64,000 nucleotides of DNA. It comes from Sorangium cellulosum So0157-2 (lineage in GTDB: Bacteria > Myxococcota_A > Polyangia > Polyangiales > Polyangiaceae). Both the position numbers and the translations under genes were made by a program. Of this stretch, positions 34,793-42,222 are shown one piece after another. The DNA lies in the NCBI RefSeq assembly GCF_000418325.1, contig NC_021658.1, positions 10,368,001 to 10,432,000 of the forward strand. Direction: 5' to 3'. Under the pieces are notes generated by a model. That model did not search any database. It was not told the DNA's origin and saw only the letters and a program-made list of their open reading frames with translations. Positions within the stretch are counted from its first letter, which is position 1. Every line of letters begins with the position of its first letter.

Positions 34793-37360
34793 ATGGACGC
34801 GAACGCGCAAGGGCTCGCGGGCCTGCCGCAAGCGGAGCTGCTCGAGCGGCTCGGGACGTCACCGCGCGGGCTGACGAGCGAGGAGGCGCGGCAGCGGCTC
34901 GGGCGGTTCGGGCCCAACGAGCCCGCGGCCACCGCGAGGCGAGAGGCGGCCGTCGTCCAGGTGCTGCGCCGCTTCGCGAACCCGCTCGTGAGCATCCTCC
35001 TGCTCGCCAGCCTGGCGTCGGCGGCCCTCGGCAATCTGACGAACGCGGCGGTCGTCGTGGTCATCGTGGCGCTGAGCGTCGCGGTCGAGTCGGCGCATAC
35101 GCGGCGATCCCACCGCGCCGCCGAGCGGCTCCGGGCGCAGGTCGCGCCCACCGCGACCACGCTGCGGGACGGGGTGTTTCGCGAGATCCAGCGGCGCGAG
35201 CTGGTGCCGGGCGACATCCTCCGGCTCACCGCGGGCGACCTGGTCCCCGCCGATGCGCGCCTGCTGACGGCCAAGGACCTGCACGTTCACCAGGCCGCGC
35301 TCACCGGCGAGCCGCTGCCCGCCGAGAAGCACCCCGACCCTGGGCCCTCGGCGGCGAAGAGCCCGGTCGAGATGACTCAGGCGGTGTTCCTCGGGTCGTC
35401 GGTGGTGAGCGGCACCGCGACCGCGGTCGTGTTCGCGACCGGCGCTGAGACCGCCTTCGGCGGCATCGCCCGCTCCCTTGCCGCCCGCCCTCCGCAGACC
35501 GAGTTCGAGCGGGGGATGGCGCAGTTTGGGGCTTTCATCCTCCGCCTCGTGCTCTTCCTCGTGCTCCTGGTCCTCGCGTTCACCGCGGCGCTCCGGCGCG
35601 ATCCGCTCGAGTCGCTCCTCTTCGCGGTGGCCCTGGCCGTGGGGCTCACGCCCGAGTTCCTGCCGATGATCACCACCGTCACCCTCGCGCAGGGCGCGGT
35701 GCGGCTCGCGCGCGAGCGGGTGATCGTCACGAGCCTCTCGGCCATCCAGAACTTCGGCAGCATCGACGTTCTCTGCAGCGACAAGACCGGGACCCTCACG
35801 ACAGGCGAGATGGAGCTCGAGGCCCACGTGGACCCGCTCGGCGCGCCCGCGGAGAGGCCGTTCCTCCTCGCGTACCTGAACAGCTACTTCGAGAGCGGCG
35901 TGGACAACCCCGTCGACGCGGCCGTGCTCCGCAGATCCACGGTGAGCCCGCTGGACGCGGCCGTGCTGCGCCACGAGCACCCCGACATCAACGGCTTCCG
36001 CAAGCTCGACGAGCTGCCGTTCGACTTCGAGCGGCGCCGCGTGAGCGTGGTCGCCGAGCGCGAGGGCGAGCGGCTCCTCGTGACCAAGGGCGCCCCCGAG
36101 AGCGTCTTCGCGATCTCGACCTCGTACGAGGTGGGCGGCGAGGTACGGCCGCTCGACGACGGCGCCCGCGCGCGGTGCGCGGCGGCCTGCCATGCGCTCG
36201 GTCGGCAGGGCTACCGAATGCTCGCGGTCGCCTACCGCGGCGTGCCGGCCAGCCCGGCGTATCGGCGCGAGGACGAGGTCGATCTCACGCTCGCGGGGCT
36301 GCTCGCCTTCGCGGATCCGCCGCTGCCCGACGCCGCCGAGATCGTGGGCGCGCTCCGCGAGGAAGGGGTCGACGTGAAGATCCTCACGGGCGACAGCGAG
36401 CTCGTCGCCGCCCACGTCTGCCGGCAGGTCGGCCTCGATCCTGGCGAGATCGTCCTCGGCGGCGCGATCGACCCCCTCGACGACGCGGCGCTCTCCCATC
36501 TTGCCGAGCGCACCCGCGTGTTCGCGCGCGTCTCACCGGCGCAGAAGAACCGGATCCTCCGCGCGCTCAAGGCCCGCGGCCACGTGGTCGGCTACATCGG
36601 CGACGGCATCAACGACGCGCCGTCGCTGCACACCGCCGACGTCGGGATCTCGGTCGCAGGCGCCGTCGACGTGGCCAGGGACGCCGCGGAGATCGTGCTG
36701 CTCGACCACCGGCTCGCTGTGCTGCGCTCCGGCATCCTCGAGGGGCGGAAGGCCTTCGGCAACGTGATGAAGTACCTGCTCATGGGGACGAGCTCGAACT
36801 TCGGCAACATGTTCAGCATGGCCGGGGCCTCCGTGCTCCTCCCCTTCTTGCCGATGCTGCCCGCGCAGATCCTCTTGAACAACTTCCTCTACGATCTCGC
36901 GCAGCTCACGATCCCCACGGACCACGTCGACGCGAGCTTCATCCGGAAGCCGCGGCGGTGGAACATCGCCGTGATCCGCCGCTTCATGATGGTGATCGGG
37001 CCGATCAGCTCCGTCTACGATTTCCTCACCTTCTACGCGCTGATCCACGTGTTCCACGCGCCGGCCTCGCTCTTCCGCACCGGCTGGTTCGTCGAGTCGC
37101 TGGCCACGCAGACGCTGGTGATCTTCGTGATCCGCACGATGGGCAGCTCCTTCAAGAGCGCTCCGAGCCGCGCGCTCGCGGCGACCACGCTCGGCGTCGT
37201 GGCCGCGGCCATCGCGCTGCCGTACAGCCCCTTCGCCGGGCTGCTCGGCTTCGTGCCGCTGCCGCCCGGCTTCTTCGTGTTCCTCACGGGCGCGACGCTG
37301 ACCTACCTCGCCATCGTCGAGGCGGTCAAGCGCGCGCTGATGCGGCGCATCTTCGCGTGA
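34793..37360 (+). CDS. mgtA: P3B-type magnesium-importing ATPase (MgtA-like)
   Basis: 855 residues. Order: cation-ATPase N-terminal domain (about 5-70), helices 1-2, actuator domain with ALTGEPLPAEKH, helices 3-4 with VGLTPEFLPMI (the PEFLPM motif of MgtA/MgtB), phosphorylation site LCSDKTGTLTTGEM with Asp330, nucleotide-binding domain (PFDFERRRVSVV, TKGAPESVF), hinge GDGINDAPSLHTADVGISV, and six C-terminal helices including LLNNFLYDLAQLTIPTD. MgtA proteins import Mg2+ at low external concentration. No Mg-sensing leader is visible; the gene starts 27 bases after pdhA and so is likely under the same sigma-54 promoter, an unusual pairing. Confidence 0.93.
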   Translation: MDANAQGLAGLPQAELLERLGTSPRGLTSEEARQRLGRFGPNEPAATARREAAVVQVLRRFANPLVSILLLASLASAALGNLTNAAVVVVIVALSVAVESAHTRRSHRAAERLRAQVAPTATTLRDGVFREIQRRELVPGDILRLTAGDLVPADARLLTAKDLHVHQAALTGEPLPAEKHPDPGPSAAKSPVEMTQAVFLGSSVVSGTATAVVFATGAETAFGGIARSLAARPPQTEFERGMAQFGAFILRLVLFLVLLVLAFTAALRRDPLESLLFAVALAVGLTPEFLPMITTVTLAQGAVRLARERVIVTSLSAIQNFGSIDVLCSDKTGTLTTGEMELEAHVDPLGAPAERPFLLAYLNSYFESGVDNPVDAAVLRRSTVSPLDAAVLRHEHPDINGFRKLDELPFDFERRRVSVVAEREGERLLVTKGAPESVFAISTSYEVGGEVRPLDDGARARCAAACHALGRQGYRMLAVAYRGVPASPAYRREDEVDLTLAGLLAFADPPLPDAAEIVGALREEGVDVKILTGDSELVAAHVCRQVGLDPGEIVLGGAIDPLDDAALSHLAERTRVFARVSPAQKNRILRALKARGHVVGYIGDGINDAPSLHTADVGISVAGAVDVARDAAEIVLLDHRLAVLRSGILEGRKAFGNVMKYLLMGTSSNFGNMFSMAGASVLLPFLPMLPAQILLNNFLYDLAQLTIPTDHVDASFIRKPRRWNIAVIRRFMMVIGPISSVYDFLTFYALIHVFHAPASLFRTGWFVESLATQTLVIFVIRTMGSSFKSAPSRALAATTLGVVAAAIALPYSPFAGLLGFVPLPPGFFVFLTGATLTYLAIVEAVKRALMRRIFA

Positions 37361-37431
37361 CACGGGGCCGCCCTTCAGCCGCCGATGCCTGGACGCCAGG
37401 CTGCGCCCCCTTCACGAGATGCCGATCCGCC

Positions 37432-38028
37432 TCACTCCCGTGCTGCCGACGCCCCCCTCGCCTGGGCAGGGATCCATCGGTCGAAGGAGCCCGGCGCGAG
37501 GTGGTGCAGGTAGGCCCCACAGGCCGTCACCCCGAAGAGCGCGCCAGCGATCAGCAAGAGCACGGCGACGGATGACCGCACGAGCCTGCTCCCGCTCCGG
37601 AACGGGAAGAGCACCGCCGCGAGGCCGCTCGCCCCGAACATCATCGTGGCGGTCATCGTGATCGAGGTCAGGCGATAACGGAAGATCGCCGCGGCCACGA
37701 CGAGGTTGGTCACCCCACCGAGCGCCCCCAGGACGGAGACCGGCCCGAGGTCCACGCCGCGCGAGAGCGCGGCGCTGCCGATGACGAGCAGCGTGCCGAA
37801 GTAGGCCAGAGGCTCGCCGAAGGCGATATTGTACTGCGCGGGGATCGGCCACGTGAACGTAAGGTGAAACCCGGTGACGGCCAGGATCAGACCTCCGGCC
37901 CCGAACGCAGCGGCGAACGCTCTCCGATGGTCCTCGCGCTGTTCAGCCCTCGCTACGTACCACGCTCCAAGGAGGAGGACGCCGGTGACCGTCACCAAGG
38001 GGAATGTCAGGTAATTGATGTACAGCAT
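37432..38028 (-). CDS. DUF981 family membrane protein, copy 2
   Basis: 198 residues starting MLYINYLTFPLVTVTGVLLL. Helices and motifs are as in copy 1 (9592-10182): FxxTWPIPAQYNIAFGEPLA, YFGTLLVIGSAALS and GALGGVTNLVVAA. The C-terminal region keeps the helix-turn-GAYLHHLAPGSFDRW pattern that corresponds to VAYVKHTGLDAFGKW in copy 1. Function unknown. It is convergent with the MgtA gene and lies inside the DNA that separates the two pdhA copies. Confidence 0.8.
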   Translation of the reverse strand: MLYINYLTFPLVTVTGVLLLGAWYVARAEQREDHRRAFAAAFGAGGLILAVTGFHLTFTWPIPAQYNIAFGEPLAYFGTLLVIGSAALSRGVDLGPVSVLGALGGVTNLVVAAAIFRYRLTSITMTATMMFGASGLAAVLFPFRSGSRLVRSSVAVLLLIAGALFGVTACGAYLHHLAPGSFDRWIPAQARGASAARE

Positions 38029-38240
38029 GCTCCATCCTCTCCTTCCATTCCGTTCGTCGCCGCCCTGGCGCGGCGGCAGGCGTCCGTCCTCTGGAAGTGT
38101 GGAGACGGACCCGCGGTCACGTCAACGAGCGCCGCTCCGTCCCTCCACTCTCCAACTCAGCGCTCCTCGAGCGCGCACGTCGCGCGCGCTCTGACGAGAG
38201 ATTTCGTCCGATGCGCAACGAGATCCCCTGTCGGGGGCTT

Positions 38241-38268
38241 TTGATTCGACGCGCCAGATTCGTATACT
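38241..38268 (+). promoter_or_regulatory. Sigma-70-type promoter with no gene downstream
   Basis: TTGATT and TATACT are 16 bases apart. Both boxes stand out strongly in this GC-rich sequence. No good reading frame follows within 400 bases on this strand, which raises the possibility of a small RNA or of a promoter left from a lost mobile element. Confidence 0.5.
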
Positions 38269-38530
38269 GGTGAATGGGCGAGCTGAAGCTGCGCGCGCAA
38301 GGCAGCGCGGGGCCGGCGGGTTTCGTCGGGGGTGAGGGAGAGGGAGGGGCTTCGGCGGTACGAGCGGCGCGCAGGCGCACCGCTCCCTTGCCCGATCTCG
38401 GGCGGGATCAGGTATAACTGGCATTTGTTCAGCTCCGTATGAGCGGATGTCGGACCACGCAGCCCGGACGGTTGGCCCCGTCGCGGGCTGCACTTCTTCC
38501 GGCCGAACCTACCCGCTCACGCGAGCATCG

Positions 38531-38568
38531 GAGTCAAATGACCCCACTTTCGGTCCAATGACCCCACT
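38531..38568. repeat. Two tandem 20-base repeats, IS21-end-like
   Basis: Two copies of AATGACCCCACT, with similar flanks, are spaced 20 bases apart. Several short direct repeats near a terminus ending in TGACCCC-type sequence are typical of the ends of IS21-family elements. No transposase gene is present, so this would be a solitary or decayed end. Confidence 0.45.
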
Positions 38569-38685
38569 ACCTGTCGACAGCCTCCGGCCTGAGTTTCAAT
38601 TCTTCGCGAGCATTCGCTCACTGCGCAGCCAACCCCTTCCCCGTTCACCGGGGCTGGCGCGACCCCGCCCCCCGCTCCGCTTTCG

Positions 38686-39162
38686 TCACCGCTCACGGCA
38701 ATAGAGCGTCACGTTCGTGCCGTAGCAGCCATTGCTGTCTCCGGTGGAAACGCTGCCGCTAGGGTTGATCCACCAGTAACGATGACGCCACGGAGACTCT
38801 GCCTTGCACTGATTGACCGCGTTGCCGATGTCATCGTCGGGGGCGTTGGTCCCTGTGTAGAAGACGAATCCACCCCACCTCATGCCCGCAGCGGGATTAT
38901 CGCTGTAATTCAGGAACGGGTGCTTGTTGTAGATCCGTCGACCGGAGTTCCAGAACGTGCAGACGACAGGCAGAGGCTCGCTGTTCGTGAGATAGGTGAT
39001 GCCATACTCATAACGCGTGCTCGGAAAAGCTTGCAGTTCGCACTCGCGCAGCCTGTCTATCCGAGCGCACGGGATCCATTCGGCCGCCTGGGCCGCCGAG
39101 GCGATCGCGACGAGCGAGAGAGAAGCCGGCAACATAGCTGCACGACGGAGTACGTACTTCAT
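38686..39162 (-). CDS. Secreted protein of unknown function
   Basis: 158 residues from the ATG at 39162, preceded by GGGAGGAT. A Sec signal peptide is clear (MKYVLRRAAMLPASLSLVAI, cut likely after SAAQAA near residue 26). The mature protein is rich in Trp, Tyr, Asn and Cys (five Cys, including a terminal CYGTNVTLYC), with WGGFVFYTGTNAPDDD in the middle, and is probably a disulfide-bonded, beta-rich exported protein. No family is recognised. Codon use is less GC-biased than in its neighbours, and it lies in the DNA between the two pdhA copies, so recent acquisition is possible. Confidence 0.7.
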   Translation of the reverse strand: MKYVLRRAAMLPASLSLVAIASAAQAAEWIPCARIDRLRECELQAFPSTRYEYGITYLTNSEPLPVVCTFWNSGRRIYNKHPFLNYSDNPAAGMRWGGFVFYTGTNAPDDDIGNAVNQCKAESPWRHRYWWINPSGSVSTGDSNGCYGTNVTLYCRER

Positions 39163-39460
39163 ATGCGATCCTCCCGGCGCCGCCACGAGCCGCGCCCCTT
39201 GCGGAGAGCATGAGACGAACAGGGTGGACGTCAATGGGCTCTTGGTTGCCCTGAGCTCGTTTTAGGGTCACGGCATCAGGGAGATGCGCTGGAGTTCGTC
39301 GAGAGCGTGAAGCTAGCTGCCGGGGCACGCCGGCGGTGGGGCAAGCCCGTGCGCGGCTGCCCCGCATCGGCAGACAACCGCTGCCCATCGCACCGGGAGC
39401 TCGGCGCACCTCGCGGCCGAGCTCGCAGCGCCAGGCAGACCGGCCCGTGCGCTCCGGCGC

Positions 39461-39476
39461 CGGTACGCTCGTTGCT
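39461..39476 (+). promoter_or_regulatory. Sigma-54 promoter of the pdhB operon
   Basis: CGGTACGCTCGTTGCT, one base different in the core from the prs and pdhA sites. The start point would be near 39487. The sequence behind it (GGAGCCTGGATGTGATG) resembles that behind the pstS promoter (GGAGCCGGATGTGATC). Confidence 0.8.
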
Positions 39477-39570
39477 CGACCCGGATCCACGGAGCCTGGA
39501 TGTGATGAATGGCGGCATCCGATCAGAGCAGCAGATCGCACAGCACCGCGCGGCCGGTCCCGACGACGCG

Positions 39571-39757
39571 CTCGGGCCCCCTCCTCCCGAGCCGCTCGCC
39601 GTCCTCCGGAGGAGGGGGCGGCTCGTCCGCCGCTTCGCGGAGCGCTGCGCCGAGCTGTACACCTTCCCGAAGATCCGCTGCTTCCTCCCTCTGTACACTC
39701 CTGACGTACCGCTTCTGCGCGCGCTCGATGTACGTCCACGCGCCGGAGGACCCGTGA
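39571..39757 (+). pseudogene. Decayed pdhA copy with two internal deletions
   Basis: The DNA aligns with three separate parts of intact pdhA: its first 130 bases (RRFAERCAELYTFPKIRCFL here, against RRFEERCAELYTLQKIRGFL), then directly the LLTYRF...SMY segment (34495-34530 in the intact gene), then the last 25 bases with the GGAGG that serves as the ribosome site of pdhB. About 580 and 210 bases are missing at the two junctions, and the frame is not continuous. The copy sits where a pdhA gene would normally be, immediately before pdhB, so it is what is left of the original or duplicated E1alpha gene. Confidence 0.8.
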
Positions 39758-39758
39758 C

Positions 39759-40745
39759 GTGAAGCGGACGGCGACCTACCGCGAGGCGGTCCGCTCCGGG
39801 CTGCGCGAGGCGCTCCGGCGCGAGCCGCGGGCCTTCCTGATGGGCGAGGACGTGGGCCGCTACGGCGGCGCCTATGCGTGCAGCGCCGGCCTGCTCGAGG
39901 AGTTCGGCCCGGAGCGGGTCCGCGACACGCCGCTCGCCGAGTCGACCTTCGTCGGCGCCGGCATCGGCGCCGCCCTCGGCGGGGCGCGCCCGATCGTCGA
40001 GGTGATGACGGTCAACTTCAGCCTGCTCGCGCTCGACCAGATCGTGAACAACGCGGCGGCGCTCCGGCACATGTCCGGCGGCCAGTTCTCGATCCCGCTC
40101 GTCGTGCGCATGGCCACGGGGGGCGGACGCCAGCTCGCCGCGCAGCACTCGCACAGCCTCGAGAACTGGTACGCGCACGTGCCCGGGCTCAAGGCCCTCG
40201 CGCCCGCGACGGTGCAGGACGCGCGCGACATGCTGCTCGCCGGGCTCGACGATCCGGACCCGGTGGTCGTCTTCGAGCACCAGTACCTGTACCCGATGGA
40301 GGGCGAGCTCGACGACGAGGCGCCCCCCGCCGCCCCGTGGCGCGCGGAGGTGCGGCGCGCCGGCCGCGACGTGAGCCTGATCGCGCACGGCGGCTCGGTC
40401 CCGAAGGCGCTCGCCGCGGCCGAGCAGCTCGCGGGGCGCGGGGTCGAGGCCGAGGTGCTGGACCTCCGGTGCCTGCGGCCGCTCGACGAGGAGGCGATCC
40501 TCGCCACCGTACGGCGGACGCACCGCGCCGTGCTCATCGACGAGGGGTGGCGGAGCGGGAGCCTCGCCGCCGAGGTGAGCGCGCGCATCATGGAGGGCGC
40601 GTTCTACGAGCTCGACGCGCCGGTCGCGCGGGTGTGCAGCGCCGAGGTGCCGATCCCCTACGCGCGCCACCTCGAGGAGGCGGCGCTGCCGCAGGTCCCG
40701 CGCATCGTCGCCGCCGTGGAGGGGACGGTGAGGCGCGATGGCTGA
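39759..40745 (+). CDS. pdhB: Pyruvate (2-oxoacid) dehydrogenase E1 beta subunit
   Basis: 328 residues; GTG start at 39759, with GGAGGA nine bases upstream. Landmarks of E1 beta: FLMGEDVGRYGGAYACSAGL with the thiamine-contacting Glu, DTPLAESTFVGAGIGAALGG, EVMTVNFSLLALDQIVNNAA, HSHSLENWYAHVPGLK and DLRCLRPLDEEAIL. It pairs with PdhA, whose gene is 5 kb upstream. Its 3' end overlaps the E2 gene by eight bases, a sign of tight translational coupling. Expression is probably from the sigma-54 promoter at 39461 through the pdhA remnant. Confidence 0.93.
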   Translation: MKRTATYREAVRSGLREALRREPRAFLMGEDVGRYGGAYACSAGLLEEFGPERVRDTPLAESTFVGAGIGAALGGARPIVEVMTVNFSLLALDQIVNNAAALRHMSGGQFSIPLVVRMATGGGRQLAAQHSHSLENWYAHVPGLKALAPATVQDARDMLLAGLDDPDPVVVFEHQYLYPMEGELDDEAPPAAPWRAEVRRAGRDVSLIAHGGSVPKALAAAEQLAGRGVEAEVLDLRCLRPLDEEAILATVRRTHRAVLIDEGWRSGSLAAEVSARIMEGAFYELDAPVARVCSAEVPIPYARHLEEAALPQVPRIVAAVEGTVRRDG

Positions 40746-41937
40746 GTTCCTGATGCCCTCGCTCGGCGCGGACATGGAGGCCGGGACGCTGGTGAAGTGG
40801 CGCCGCGCGGCGGGGGACCGCGTCGCGCGCGACGACGTGATCGCCGAGGTGGAGACGGAGAAAGGGATCGTGGAGGTCGAGGTGTTCGCGAGCGGCCTCA
40901 TCGAGCGGCTCCTCGTGGAGCCCGGGCAGAAGGTGCCCGTCGGCACGCCGCTGGCCGTGATCCGCGAGGAGGGCGAGGCCGCGGCGGGCGCGCCCCCACG
41001 CGCCGCGCCCGCCGCGCCGGTCGCGCCCGCGCCGCCGTCCCCTCCCCCGGCGTCCACTGCGGCGCCACACGCGGCCGCGCCGCCGCCGCCCGCGCCCCTC
41101 GCGCCGGGGCCGCGCGTGTCCCCCCGCGCGAGGCGGCGGGCGCAGGAGCTCGGGGTCGACCTCGCGCGGGTCCAGGGGACGGGACCGGACGGCGCCGTCG
41201 AGGCCGTGGATGTCGAGCGGGCGGCGGCGGCCGGCACGAAGAAGGCGGCGGCCGACGCCATCCTGAAGGAGGCGGCGGCGCGCATGCGCCGGGCGATCGC
41301 GGCGACGATGGCCCGTTCCAAGCGCGAAGCGCCGCACTTCTACCTCGGCACGACCATCGACGTCGGCGCGGCGATGTCCTGGATCGAGCGGGAGAACGCG
41401 GCGCGCAGCGTGGCCGAGCGGCTCCTGCCGGGCGCGCTCCTCCTGAAGGCGGCGGCGCTCGCCCTGCGCGACGTCCCCGAGCTGAACGCCCGCTGGGACG
41501 GGGACGACGCGCCGCCCGCCCCGAGGATCCACCTCGGCGTGGCGGTGTCCCTCCGGGGCGGCGGGCTCGTGGCGCCCGCGCTGCACGACGCGGACCGGCT
41601 GCCGCTCGCCGAGCTGATGGCCGACTTGAAGGACCTGGTCCAGCGCGCCCGGGCCGGGACGCTCCGGAGCTCCGAGATGAGCGACCCGACGATCACCGTC
41701 ACGAGCCTCGGGGAGCGCGGCGTGGAGACGGTGTTTCCCGTCATCTTTCCGCCGCAGGTGGCCATCGTCGGGTTCGGCAAGATCGCCGAGCGGCCGTGGG
41801 TCGTCGAGGGGCGTGTGGTGCCGCGGCCGGTCGTGAGCGCGACGCTCGCCGCGGACCACCGGGTGACGGACGGCCACCGAGCAGCCGCCTACCTCGCCTC
41901 GCTCGACGCGCTCCTGCAACGACCGGAGGGGCTCTGA
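40738..41937 (+). CDS. Dihydrolipoamide acyltransferase (E2) of the 2-oxoacid dehydrogenase
   Basis: 399 residues. An N-terminal lipoyl domain (1-76) has the lipoylation lysine in VETEKGIVEVEV; an Ala/Pro-rich linker (80-125) leads to a peripheral-subunit-binding domain (about 128-162, VSPRARRRAQELGVDLARVQ) and the catalytic domain (about 180-399) with DHRVTDGH as active-site motif. It takes the acyl group from E1 and passes it to CoA. No dihydrolipoamide dehydrogenase (E3) gene is in the window, so E3 must be shared with another complex. It lies between pdhB (overlapping) and the acyl-carrier-protein gene (three bases on). Confidence 0.93.
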   Translation: MAEFLMPSLGADMEAGTLVKWRRAAGDRVARDDVIAEVETEKGIVEVEVFASGLIERLLVEPGQKVPVGTPLAVIREEGEAAAGAPPRAAPAAPVAPAPPSPPPASTAAPHAAAPPPPAPLAPGPRVSPRARRRAQELGVDLARVQGTGPDGAVEAVDVERAAAAGTKKAAADAILKEAAARMRRAIAATMARSKREAPHFYLGTTIDVGAAMSWIERENAARSVAERLLPGALLLKAAALALRDVPELNARWDGDDAPPAPRIHLGVAVSLRGGGLVAPALHDADRLPLAELMADLKDLVQRARAGTLRSSEMSDPTITVTSLGERGVETVFPVIFPPQVAIVGFGKIAERPWVVEGRVVPRPVVSATLAADHRVTDGHRAAAYLASLDALLQRPEGL

Positions 41938-41940
41938 CCG

Positions 41941-42222
41941 ATGGACAAAGGGGAGATCGCGGCCGTCGTGCGCCGGGAGCTCCAGCGCATCGCGCCGGAG
42001 GCGGACATCGAGGCGCTGGATCCGGACGGCGACGTCCGCGAGGAGCTCGACATCGACTCGATGGATCTCCTGCGCTTCGTGACGGCCCTCGACGCGGAGC
42101 TCGGCGTGAGCGTGCCCGAGTCGGACTACCGGCGGATCGCCACGGTCCGCGGGTGCACCGACTACCTGGCGGAGAAGCTCGCGCAGCGGGCGGCGCAGCG
42201 CGCCGCCCAGGGGAGACGATGA
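41941..42222 (+). CDS. Acyl carrier protein
   Basis: 93 residues. It has the four-helix ACP signature with the phosphopantetheine site Ser in LDIDSMDLLRFVTAL (about residue 41), and a C-terminal extension of repeated Ala-Gln-Arg (LAQRAAQRAAQ). It starts three bases after the E2 gene and its stop overlaps the start of the acyl-CoA synthetase gene (ATGA), so it is firmly part of the operon. An ACP in a pyruvate dehydrogenase operon is unusual; it could accept an acyl group from the E2 or from the synthetase, as a carrier for a dedicated acylation. This is inference. Confidence 0.9.
   Translation: MDKGEIAAVVRRELQRIAPEADIEALDPDGDVREELDIDSMDLLRFVTALDAELGVSVPESDYRRIATVRGCTDYLAEKLAQRAAQRAAQGRR

Larger units (their letters stand above)
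38029..38685. other. Intergenic region with lower GC, promoter and tandem repeats
   Basis: 657 bases without a supported protein gene. It holds a good sigma-70-type promoter (38241-38268) and a pair of 20-base tandem repeats (38531-38568). A transcript from the promoter would run through GC-rich DNA able to fold (for example GCCCG-ATCT-CGGGC near 38390); a small RNA is possible but unproven. Confidence 0.5.
39163..39758. other. Region upstream of pdhB with promoter and pdhA remnant
   Basis: 596 bases. A sigma-54 promoter (39461-39476) is followed by the decayed pdhA copy (39571-39757). The first 290 bases hold nothing I can assign. Confidence 0.7.

Noticed and set aside
38069..38090. GG-N10-GC site upstream of DUF981 copy 2
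   Set aside because: The -12 box is CTGCC and the -24 box GGACGG; no better than chance.
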